Below, one piece after another: positions 13,958 through 20,865 of a stretch of DNA of 20,865 bases. Source of the DNA: an uncultured Candidatus Saccharibacteria bacterium (lineage in GTDB: Bacteria; Patescibacteriota; Saccharimonadia; Saccharimonadales; Saccharimonadaceae); assembly GCA_938042065.1 (NCBI GenBank), contig CALISG010000017.1, forward strand, positions 1 to 20,865, written 5' to 3'. Numbering within the stretch: position 1 is the stretch's first letter; each line of letters begins with the position of its first letter. Under the pieces are notes generated by a model. The model saw only the letters and a program-made list of their open reading frames with translations, did not search any database and was not told the DNA's origin. Position numbers and translations under genes: made by a program.

Positions 13958-14716
13958 ATGGCAAATTCAAAAGTATCATCTGCTGAACACGAAAAGCTTA
14001 ATAAGCATCTGCCAGAACGAAACGTTAAAAATGAAGCTATCATAGTTAGCCAAGCGGTTGGTATGTTGCTGTTTGGCGCAGCGATGGTTGGTTTGCTAGC
14101 AAACCCATTTCTTGTTGTTCCGTTGTTTTTTGTACCACCTTTGTTTGTAGCTTATCTATCATTTATTGCCTTATTGTTTGTAGAAGGCATTGTCATTTTG
14201 AAACAATACCGGCGCGTGGATCGCTACCGTCAGCGTATTACTGTGCTGAGCGTGATATTACTTTTGCCTGTATTTACCGTGATTTTTAATACATTAGCAT
14301 TGGCTGCTACATTATTGCATGCATACGATATTGTTTATATCGCGAAATTGCTTACATCGCCTTGGGTACTTCTGGGGTTGTTCGTTGTGGCTGCTGTTGG
14401 CTTGTTATATTTGTGGCGATTGCTACGACTTCCGGATCGGTTATATTGGGAGCCTCTTCCGGCATCTTCGTTGTCAAAAACACAATATAAACAGCAAGAG
14501 CGCGGCTTGCGGCTGCAGCGAATTGGTTTTGGGCTTTTTAGTATTCCGTTAGCTATAGCTATCGCAATTTCTTTCGCGATATCGCAGATAATGGTTGGCC
14601 CAGACGGTGGTTTTGGCGGTAGTGCCATATTTAACTACGTGTCGCTAGCCTTTCTTTGCGCTGGCATACCGTGCATTGTGGCTGGTTTGATGTGTTTTGC
14701 TAAGAGCGAGATGTAA
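13958..14716 (+). CDS. Polytopic membrane protein of unknown function
   Basis: I do not recognise a family. The 252-residue protein has a polar, charged N-terminal tail (residues 1-28) and about six membrane helices: 28-50, 53-80, 92-120, 130-153, 188-210 and 225-247. A cytoplasmic-looking basic stretch (about 155-187, KTQYKQQERGLRLQR) separates the last two helices from the rest. The third and fourth helices are separated by a short loop. No catalytic or binding motif stands out. It lies between the amino-acid importer and the HlyB-like exporter, with its own -10 box, so it is more likely an independent unit than part of either. Codon use is like its neighbours and there is no sign of disruption. 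Confidence 0.82.
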   Translation: MANSKVSSAEHEKLNKHLPERNVKNEAIIVSQAVGMLLFGAAMVGLLANPFLVVPLFFVPPLFVAYLSFIALLFVEGIVILKQYRRVDRYRQRITVLSVILLLPVFTVIFNTLALAATLLHAYDIVYIAKLLTSPWVLLGLFVVAAVGLLYLWRLLRLPDRLYWEPLPASSLSKTQYKQQERGLRLQRIGFGLFSIPLAIAIAISFAISQIMVGPDGGFGGSAIFNYVSLAFLCAGIPCIVAGLMCFAKSEM

Positions 14717-14727
14717 TTGTTTAAGCT

Positions 14728-14768
14728 TTGAGCCGATAATCACCTCTGATATAGTCAATAATCAGAGG
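14728..14768 (+). promoter_or_regulatory. Promoter and inverted-repeat operator of the HlyB/HlyD operon
   Basis: -35 TTGAGC (14728-14733), 16-nt spacer, -10 TATAGT (14750-14755). A perfect inverted repeat CCTCTGAT-N10-ATCAGAGG (14743-14768) spans the -10 box and runs into the AGAGGA Shine-Dalgarno of the GTG start at 14774. It could be an operator. Transcription is expected from about 14762, so most of the left arm would not be in the mRNA. Confidence 0.6.
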
Positions 14769-14773
14769 AAAGA

Positions 14774-17098
14774 GTGGTTAGTAAGCGAGAAAAACCAGAT
14801 AAGGATAGTCAGGCAGCGCCGATTGAAAAGCGCGCTAGTGTTAAATCTGGGTCAAAGAATCGTGAAAAATTACATAGTGATTTGGCAAATAAAAAGTCTC
14901 GCGGCAATCTAGATCCTGGTCTGTATTGTTTCACGGCCATCGCTCAGTTTCATGGTATTCCTGCTGACCCAGAGCAGATTGCTCACGCGTTAGCGATCGA
15001 TCCGCGTGTGGGTATGAGTGAAGCGGATATGCTACGGGCTGCGCGCTCACTCAAATTGAAGGCGCGGGCGACTACGGTTAATTCTAAACAATTAACGAAG
15101 TTGCCACTACCGCTGATCGTTGGTATGAAGGATGAAAAATTTGCGGTGTTGGCGCAAATTGCCGAGGATAATATGGTGGCGCAACTTGCTGATACTAAGA
15201 ATGACAGTCGCCGCAAAGTCAAAGGTTCTGGTAGAAACATCAACAGTAAATTCCTCATTTTACCGCCAAATGGCGGGCCGCCGCAGGTGATGTCGGCTGA
15301 GGATTTTCAAGATAAATGGACTGGCCGCGTGGTACTATTTACGCAGCGTTTCTGGAAAGAGACGGACAGAAAATTCAACCTCAGGTGGTTCATTCCGACG
15401 ATCATCAAATACAAAAAGCCGCTGCTTCAGGTGTTGTTGGCAGCGTTAGTTGTGCAGGTTATCGGAATTTTTACGCCGATTCTGACACAGGTCGTCATCG
15501 ATAAAGCTCTCGCGCATCATAGCGTCTCAACGCTTGACGTGATCGTTGGCGGGTTGGTGATTATCGCGTTGTTTGAGGGGATGCTCGGCATTGCTCGCAA
15601 TTATATTTTCACGCACACTACCAGTCGGATTGACGTAATTTTGAGTTCGCGGCTGTTTCGGCACTTATTTGCCTTGCCGCTAAGGTATTTTGAAACCCGT
15701 CGAGTTGGCGACACCACGGCGCGGGTATTGGAGCTGGAACGAATTCGGGCTTTTTTGACTGGTACGCCGATGACGGCGCTGATCGACATTAGTTTTATGT
15801 TTGTTTATATCATTGTCATGTTGTTTTATAGCACGACATTGACGTGGGTGGTGCTAGGTAGCTTACCGGTATTTGCGATATTGTCTGGTATCATCACGCC
15901 GCTACTTCGCCAGCGTTTGGATGAAAAGTTTAATACCGGCGCCGAGTCTCAGTCGTATTTGGTTGAATCCATCACGGGTGCGCAAACTATCAAGTCGTTT
16001 GCGCTGGAACCACAACTGCAGAAAAATTGGGAAGGCCGGTTGAGTAATTATGTTCGCGCTAGTTATAAAACTAATTTACTGTCAGGTAATGCTGGCGCGC
16101 TCGGTCAACTCATTCAAAAGATTTTCGACATCGCTATTTTGTGGGTTGGTGCGCACATGGTGATGGCGGGTAGTTTGACTATCGGCGGGCTGATTGCTTT
16201 TCGGATGCTGAGCGGTCGGGTGAGCGGCCCAGTACTACGCCTCGTGCAGTCATGGCAGGATTTTCAGCAAACGGGTATTTCGATGAAGCGGTTGGGTGAT
16301 ATCTTTAACACCAAGCCAGAGCCGACACTTGATCCGAGCAAGTCGCGCTTGCCGAGTATTGCTGGCGATGTGCGGTTCGAGCATGTGCGTTTTCGCTATG
16401 CGCCAGATAGTCCGGAAGTCATCCGCGATGTGTCGTTTGGCATTCGTCCTGGCACGGTGGTCGGAGTGGTTGGGCGCAGCGGTTCGGGCAAAAGTACGAT
16501 TTCCAAATTATTGCAGCGGCTGTACGTGCCAGAATCAGGCAAGATTTTGATTGATGGTGTCGATATTGCTACTACCGATCCGAGCTGGTTGCGCCGGCAA
16601 ATCGGTGTGGTTTTGCAGGAAAACTTTTTGTTTAATGCCAGCGTGCGAGACAATATTGCGGTACATGCGCCAAGTAGTAGTATGGACGACATCGTAAGGG
16701 TGGCAAAAATTGCTGGCGCCCATGAGTTTATCACCGAATTGCCAAATGGTTACGATACGATGGTTGGCGAAAAAGGCGAGGGCTTGAGCGGCGGGCAAAA
16801 GCAACGCATCGCTATCGCCCGGGCGCTGCTACATAATCCTAAAATCCTGATTTTTGACGAAGCAACATCAGCGCTTGATTATGAGTCGGAAAATATTATT
16901 CAGAAAAATCTCAAGCAGATTACGGCTGGTCGAACGGTTATCATCATCGCGCATCGTCTGTCAACGCTCAAGTCGGTCGATAAAATCATGGCCATTGATC
17001 GCGGCCAATTGGTTGAGTATGGTACGCCGTCAGTGCTACTGAAAAAGAACGGTTTGTATGCATATCTGCACCAGCAACAATCAGGAGACGAAGCATGA
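14774..17098 (+). CDS. HlyB-like type I secretion ABC transporter with degenerate C39-like domain
   Basis: A 774-residue ABC exporter whose order and sequence match E. coli HlyB: C39-like domain (about 44-170), membrane domain (about 205-470, with IDVILSSRLFRHLFALPLRYFETRRVGDTTAR), and ATPase domain (about 515-765). ATPase motifs are complete: Walker A G567-RSGSGKST575, signature LSGGQKQR (from 671), Walker B FDEATSALD with E696, and H727. The C39-like domain is inactive: position P48 replaces the catalytic cysteine (DPG for DCG) and K122 sits where the histidine would be, as in HlyB's chaperone-like domain. A basic extension of about 43 residues precedes it. The start is GTG with AGAGGA upstream. 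The partner HlyD-like gene overlaps by ATGA. It probably exports a protein or peptide with an uncleaved signal, substrate unknown. Confidence 0.94.
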   Translation: MVSKREKPDKDSQAAPIEKRASVKSGSKNREKLHSDLANKKSRGNLDPGLYCFTAIAQFHGIPADPEQIAHALAIDPRVGMSEADMLRAARSLKLKARATTVNSKQLTKLPLPLIVGMKDEKFAVLAQIAEDNMVAQLADTKNDSRRKVKGSGRNINSKFLILPPNGGPPQVMSAEDFQDKWTGRVVLFTQRFWKETDRKFNLRWFIPTIIKYKKPLLQVLLAALVVQVIGIFTPILTQVVIDKALAHHSVSTLDVIVGGLVIIALFEGMLGIARNYIFTHTTSRIDVILSSRLFRHLFALPLRYFETRRVGDTTARVLELERIRAFLTGTPMTALIDISFMFVYIIVMLFYSTTLTWVVLGSLPVFAILSGIITPLLRQRLDEKFNTGAESQSYLVESITGAQTIKSFALEPQLQKNWEGRLSNYVRASYKTNLLSGNAGALGQLIQKIFDIAILWVGAHMVMAGSLTIGGLIAFRMLSGRVSGPVLRLVQSWQDFQQTGISMKRLGDIFNTKPEPTLDPSKSRLPSIAGDVRFEHVRFRYAPDSPEVIRDVSFGIRPGTVVGVVGRSGSGKSTISKLLQRLYVPESGKILIDGVDIATTDPSWLRRQIGVVLQENFLFNASVRDNIAVHAPSSSMDDIVRVAKIAGAHEFITELPNGYDTMVGEKGEGLSGGQKQRIAIARALLHNPKILIFDEATSALDYESENIIQKNLKQITAGRTVIIIAHRLSTLKSVDKIMAIDRGQLVEYGTPSVLLKKNGLYAYLHQQQSGDEA

Positions 17099-18435
17099 GT
17101 TGGCTAAAACGCGACCGGCTGCAGTATGAATTTTTGCCAGCAGCTGAGGAAATTGTTGAAACGCCAGCCGCACCGTTGGGAGCGTTGGTAGTTTGGTTGG
17201 TTACGTTGTTGTTGATTGTAGCGTTGGCGTGGTCATATTTTGGCAGGATTGATATTGTAGCGGTAGCTAACGGCAAAATTTCTACTGAAGGTAGCACTAA
17301 AATTATCCAGCCGGCAGTTTCTGGCGTGGTGACAAATATTAATGTGCATGAAGGTCAGCGCGTCAAAAAAGGCGAAACTTTGCTGGCGCTTGATAAAACC
17401 ACTGCCGAAAAAGATGTTGCTACTGTCAATCAAAGTCTGAACACGGCACGAGTCGAGCGCGATATTTTGCGGCGGCTAGCTGTTGGCGGCAACACGGATG
17501 AAATTATCAACAATGCAGATTTGCCAGACGAGACCAAAGCTATGTTGCGACAATTTGCCAGTTCGCAAACCGCACTTTCTGCAGCCAGGCAGCAAGCTGT
17601 AAATAGTACGATTTCTAATTATCAGCAGCAATTACAATTTAACCAGCAAGCGAAAAACCAGCTGGAAACCAACGCTCAAAATCTGAAAAATCGCAAAGCC
17701 GAGATCGAAAAGCAATTACCAAACGCCAATCCTGTCGACAAGCTGCGCCTGCAGAACGAGTTGAACAATATTGACCAGCGAATTACCAGTGCAGACAGCG
17801 CTGTGCTTGGTCAAAACCAGCAGCTGCTGCAATCGCAGTCGGCGCTCACTCAGGCGCAAAATCAGTCGCAAACCCAAAATGCCGAAACTAACAGCGCCTT
17901 TAGTAACCAAATCATCGCGGCGGAAAAACGAATTATTGAACTGGAAAATAATCTGGTGAAAGCCAGGCAAGTGTTGGCGCAAACTACTATCGCTGCGCCT
18001 GTCGATGGTACGGTACTGTCGCTGACGGTGAAAACAATTGGCGGTGTGGTCAATGCTGGGCAGCAGTTGGCACAAATTGTGCCAGAAAAAGTGTCGCTCT
18101 ATGTTGATGCAGCGCTAGATAATCAAGATGTCGGCTTTGTTAAGTCTGGTCAGCGCGTGGTCGTCAAAGTCGCTACGTACCCATTCCAGCGTTACGGCTA
18201 CCTGGAGGGGACAGTTGAAAATATTAGCCCCGATGCTATTCAGGACGACAAGAAAGGTCTCATTTATAAAGCTAAAATCAAATTGAATGACGATAAAAGC
18301 TCCAAGCAAAATCAGCTCAAATTGCTGCCAGGCATGAGCGTCTCTGCCGAAATTACTACTGGCCAGCGCCGCATCATTGAGTTCTTCCTCGACCCGTTAA
18401 TGACCAAGGCGGATGAGAGTTTGAAGGTCAGGTGA
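17095..18435 (+). CDS. HlyD-family periplasmic adaptor (membrane fusion) protein
   Basis: A 446-residue partner of the HlyB-like ATPase. One N-terminal membrane helix at about 29-48 is followed by a lipoyl half (VSGVVTNINVHEGQRVKKGETLLALD, about 70-102), a long alpha-helical hairpin rich in Gln, Asn and Ala (about 105-290), the second lipoyl half (VDGTVLSLTVKTIGGVVNAGQQLAQIVPE, about 302-330) and a beta-barrel domain to about 425. The GGVVNAGQQLAQIVPE stretch is the HlyD family signature. HlyD normally links to an outer-membrane TolC channel, but no TolC-like gene is present here and the likely organism is monoderm. AGGAGA 6 nt before the ATG supports the start. The coiled-coil section is repeat-rich. 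Confidence 0.93.
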   Translation: MSWLKRDRLQYEFLPAAEEIVETPAAPLGALVVWLVTLLLIVALAWSYFGRIDIVAVANGKISTEGSTKIIQPAVSGVVTNINVHEGQRVKKGETLLALDKTTAEKDVATVNQSLNTARVERDILRRLAVGGNTDEIINNADLPDETKAMLRQFASSQTALSAARQQAVNSTISNYQQQLQFNQQAKNQLETNAQNLKNRKAEIEKQLPNANPVDKLRLQNELNNIDQRITSADSAVLGQNQQLLQSQSALTQAQNQSQTQNAETNSAFSNQIIAAEKRIIELENNLVKARQVLAQTTIAAPVDGTVLSLTVKTIGGVVNAGQQLAQIVPEKVSLYVDAALDNQDVGFVKSGQRVVVKVATYPFQRYGYLEGTVENISPDAIQDDKKGLIYKAKIKLNDDKSSKQNQLKLLPGMSVSAEITTGQRRIIEFFLDPLMTKADESLKVR

Positions 18436-18470
18436 AATAATGTTTGGCGCGTGTGGAGGGTGAAACTTAT

Positions 18471-19901
18471 TTATATTTCTGATGTACTATCAAAATAACG
18501 CACCGTCATGCGCCGCAGTAGCTGATATAATTTATCAACGTCGCTATCTTTACGAATAATGCCGCCTGTACGTGGAAGCTTATTGTCTGACTCCATCTGG
18601 ACGATGGTATAAGTCAGTAGATTGAGTAAAAACTCAACGCTGTATCCTTCACTGTGAACAATCTGCCGGCGGGCGCTGTCGATTGATTTTAACATCGGCT
18701 GGTAGTTGGCGATATCAATATTAAATTTGGTGAGAGCGATTTGCAGTGATTGCATAAATGTCGGGCGAGCAATTAATTCATAAATATCTTTTTCTGGACG
18801 CAAATAAAAATCGCGGACATCGTCCGCTAATTCAGGCTTAATTGATTTAATCGCTGCTAAAACTTTTTGGATACTATGGATAGTTTGCTGTTTGGTGCTA
18901 CGATTTTGCCGGCGAATTTCACGTTCGGCAATCGCTTCGGCGAAACTTTGTAACGCGAAAATTAGGCTGGTAATATTCATATGTACGGCGTTGGAGCTGG
19001 TACGAAAGCGGTAATCAATCAGCCGCGAGAACGCCAGTCCAATTTTGCTCGACGAACCAAGTTTTTTATGATGACCAGGATTCAGAAAAAAGTAAGCCAT
19101 TTTGGTTAAGTTATCAGTGTGCATCTGTGATTGAATGTGCGGGATTGAGCGATAGGACGGCAAACTGGTTGACAGAGCATACAAATGAGGATTGGTTAAA
19201 TATAAACAAACATCATCGCCAAGCTGTATTGAATCAATCGTGCAGTCTGTCGAGTCGAAAAAGCTAATCCAATATAGCTGAAAAGCTAGCAGGATATTGC
19301 CTAAATTATTAAACGAAAAAGAGTATTTTTGGCAGGTGAAACTGTATCGTAACTGCGATTCGAGATGGATGGGCGGTTCACCGCGGACTTGGCTGGAATT
19401 AATTTTGGTGGCGTATCCGGCGAAAATTGACGCGCGTACGTCCTGGTGAATAGAGGAGTCCAACTTCGTCGAGACGGCGCGTTTGATGAACTGGCTGGAC
19501 ATGCCGGCAGCGTGCGATTGAAAACCTAAGTTGTCTGGCGCGTGTTGAGTGAGAATGGTGATGTGGGCGTTTGAATACTTGTACAAAGGCATAGCTAAGC
19601 CATCCATCTCGGTAGATTGCCAATGTAAATAGGCGCGAATATTATACGCGATATTTTCTGGTGCGCCTTGGATGAGAGTCTTATTGTAAAATACAAACGG
19701 CGCGATGCAGTCATTTCTGGATTTGATAATAATCAGTACTTTGTCAAATTTTCCAGACGCCAGAAATGTCATTGATGCGGTTAGTTCGGAGGCTATGGTA
19801 TCAAACTGACCGTATCCAGAAGCAATTAATTCTTTACTCTCGGTATCCAGGTAAAACGCCTCGCCGATATGTAAGTTGTTGCGGCGTCTTTTGTGCTCCA
19901 T
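18471..19901 (-). CDS. 476-residue protein, possible ApeA-like HEPN defence protein
   Basis: I do not recognise the family with certainty. The first 300 or so residues are mixed, apparently beta-rich sequence with no obvious motif. The last 180 are helical and contain R411-R-Q-I-V-H416 (ARRQIVHSEGY), which fits the R-x4-H catalytic signature of HEPN ribonucleases, placed near the C-terminus as in ApeA-type abortive-infection proteins. The usual polar residue after Arg is missing, since an Arg sits there. Size and two-part layout are consistent with ApeA (N-terminal sensing domain plus HEPN). There is no signal peptide or membrane helix, so it is cytoplasmic. The ATG lies 6 nt after a TATAAT box with no Shine-Dalgarno, so the mRNA is probably leaderless. 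It is convergent with the HlyD gene, with only about 35 bp between and no clear terminator. Confidence 0.6.
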   Translation of the reverse strand: MEHKRRRNNLHIGEAFYLDTESKELIASGYGQFDTIASELTASMTFLASGKFDKVLIIIKSRNDCIAPFVFYNKTLIQGAPENIAYNIRAYLHWQSTEMDGLAMPLYKYSNAHITILTQHAPDNLGFQSHAAGMSSQFIKRAVSTKLDSSIHQDVRASIFAGYATKINSSQVRGEPPIHLESQLRYSFTCQKYSFSFNNLGNILLAFQLYWISFFDSTDCTIDSIQLGDDVCLYLTNPHLYALSTSLPSYRSIPHIQSQMHTDNLTKMAYFFLNPGHHKKLGSSSKIGLAFSRLIDYRFRTSSNAVHMNITSLIFALQSFAEAIAEREIRRQNRSTKQQTIHSIQKVLAAIKSIKPELADDVRDFYLRPEKDIYELIARPTFMQSLQIALTKFNIDIANYQPMLKSIDSARRQIVHSEGYSVEFLLNLLTYTIVQMESDNKLPRTGGIIRKDSDVDKLYQLLRRMTVRYFDSTSEI

Positions 19902-19907
19902 GGTTGT

Positions 19908-19913
19908 ATTATA
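19908..19913 (-). promoter_or_regulatory. -10 box of the 476-residue protein gene (leaderless)
   Basis: A perfect TATAAT on the minus strand, ending 6 nt before the ATG at 19901. No Shine-Dalgarno is present. Confidence 0.6.
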
Positions 19914-19938
19914 GTACAGGTATGTCTGTGATAACTTG

Positions 19939-19967
19939 TTGTATTGTGCTTATTCTTAAGGTAAAAT
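19939..19967 (+). promoter_or_regulatory. Promoter of the frameshifted membrane-protein gene
   Basis: -35 TTGTAT (19939-19944), 17-nt spacer, -10 TAAAAT (19962-19967). Transcription is expected at about 19974, giving a short leader with GAGGGG before the ATG at 19987. It is divergent from the 476-residue gene, about 26 bp from that gene's -10 box. Confidence 0.6.
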
Positions 19968-19986
19968 AATAGAGGGGCTGTATTTT

Positions 19987-20804
19987 ATGGTAAAGAAAAA
20001 AATATAAGTAAAAGTGCGAACAAATTACACATAAAGAGCAGAAAAATTTGGCAAGTTGTTCTGATTGTTTTGTCGTCAATAGCCGTAGTAATAACCGCAG
20101 TGTATATTATAGGTGGAATTATAGTAGATAGAGAAATTAATAAACGTTCGGTTAGTGATAAGACAGAGCAAGCCAATATTGCTAATTATCTAAAAAACAA
20201 ATACAACCAAGATTTTGAGGTGGAAAAACCCAGCTGCAACGGCGGTGGCCTTGGGGTCTCTTGTATATGGTCTACTGATGCTTATCCTAAATCAGATAAA
20301 AGTATAAAGATACATATTTCTCGGGTGGATAACCAGACGAAGTACAGCGACGACTATGTAGTAAGAACTTGGCAAAAAGAACAAACTGCCAAAATTCAAC
20401 CTAAGGCTAAAGAAGTATTTAAGGACATGCCCGTTGATGTCAAAGTTAGACTAGGCGTAATAGATCCAGACGTAGAACGCACCTTCACTCTGAAGAAACC
20501 AACTTTTAAGGAGGTGTTTTTAGCGGGAGATAAAGGTAAATATGGATTAACTGTATATTCGATTGCTATAAGATATAGAGGAGATGAAGAAATGCCAAAA
20601 AATGACATAGCTAGTAGGCTATTTGAAATGGTGCAATATATAAGACTTCAAGGTGTTTCTCGATTATCATCTAGTGTGCTAGATATTAGCAGAAAAGATA
20701 GAAGGGGTGTTTCTTGTAGCGTAGACGAAAATGTATCACTAGAAAGTGTAAAAAAGTGTCTAGATAATATATCTATATTACCAAAGGAGGATCTTGTATG
20801 GTGA
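19987..20804 (+). CDS. Membrane-anchored extracytoplasmic protein with frameshift at an A7 run
   Basis: The best start, ATG 19987 with GAGGGG upstream, reads only six codons (MVKKKI) to a stop. One extra A in the A7 run at 19996-20002, or a -1 slip there, joins it to the main frame, giving MVKKKNISKSANK followed by a basic stretch and a membrane helix (WQVVLIVLSSIAVVITAVYIIGG). An unbroken 244-residue reading from TTG 20070 would start in the middle of that helix and has no Shine-Dalgarno, so it is a poor model. The outside domain has YLKNKYNQDFEV near its start and four cysteines (two near SCNGGGLGVSC, two near SCSVDENV...KKC), suggesting disulfides. No family is recognised with certainty. 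It overlaps the next gene's start. It could be a real frameshift, a phase-variable tract or a sequencing error. Confidence 0.65.
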
Positions 20805-20865
20805 GTACTAAAGACTATCTAAATCTATCAGCCTTGGCGTATGTTGATTTTGAGAGTGTAGATAA
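20798..20865 (+). CDS. Start of a further gene, possibly a Mbeg1/DUF2974-like lipase-fold protein (partial)
   Basis: ATG 20798 is preceded by a strong AAAGGAGG with 7-nt spacing and overlaps the stop of the preceding gene. Only 22 complete codons are visible (MVSTKDYLNLSALAYVDFES), and the frame is open to the end of the window. The first 20 residues, with the DYLNLSALAYVDF pattern, resemble the beginnings of DUF2974/Mbeg1-like alpha/beta-hydrolase proteins. This is a weak similarity from memory. Coupling to the membrane-anchored protein upstream suggests the two products work together. Confidence 0.6.
   Translation, partial: MVSTKDYLNLSALAYVDFESVD

Noticed and set aside
14774..15290. Active C39 peptidase (bacteriocin leader processing) in the exporter
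   Set aside because: The catalytic cysteine and histidine positions are proline and lysine. The nearby C52 is shifted four residues and does not fit the active-site pattern.
1..20865. CRISPR array, tRNA or rRNA genes
   Set aside because: No regularly spaced repeats, no tRNA-like cloverleaf with the usual TTCGANNC arm in context, and no conserved rRNA segments were seen.

Overview
The window looks like a chromosomal segment of a Candidatus Saccharibacteria (TM7, Patescibacteria/CPR) cell or a close relative. This is an inference. The supports are small, tightly packed operons with ATGA or TAATG start/stop overlaps, moderate GC content, ordinary stop-codon use (TGA works as stop), monoderm-type membrane proteins (VanZ, BdbD-like DsbA, PadR/ABC pairs), and many importers and exporters with no biosynthetic genes. 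I found no rRNA, tRNA, CRISPR array or insertion sequence.

Layout. 1-1534: the end of an ABC-2 export operon (truncated ATPase, then permease). 1546-1999: a short minus-strand transcription unit for a GC-rich 72-residue membrane protein, with its own consensus promoter, a structured leader that can hide the ribosome binding site, and a long hairpin at its 3' end. 2111-3136: a MazG-like pyrophosphohydrolase and a membrane-anchored thioredoxin-like protein. 3133-5332, minus strand: a three-gene operon of a CxxC membrane protein, a membrane-anchored DsbA-like protein and a VanZ-RDD-like protein. 5387-8006: an AT-rich restriction-modification island with a Dam/DpnM-type adenine methylase, a DpnII-type endonuclease and a second, unrelated methyltransferase. 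8043-11645: a PadR repressor with twin operators, an ABC ATPase, a large FtsX/BceB-like permease and a strong terminator. 11689-13921: a polar amino-acid importer (binding protein, permease, ATPase). 13940-14716: an unrecognised six-helix membrane protein. 14728-18435: an HlyB/HlyD-type exporter pair. 18471-19901, minus strand: a 476-residue protein with a possible C-terminal HEPN motif. 19939-20865: a membrane-anchored protein whose best start is separated from its body by a frameshift at an A7 run, followed by the start of another gene.

How the parts fit together. The importer and the three exporters suit a cell that takes nutrients from a host and manages antimicrobial or secreted molecules. 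Two thiol-redox proteins and a CxxC membrane protein suggest an extracytoplasmic disulfide system, and several predicted exported domains here carry cysteine pairs. The restriction-modification island and the possible HEPN protein are defence candidates. Five genes that begin a transcription unit have a -10 hexamer ending only 6-9 nt before the ATG and no Shine-Dalgarno sequence, so they are probably translated from leaderless or nearly leaderless mRNAs. Most downstream operon genes instead carry a good Shine-Dalgarno sequence.
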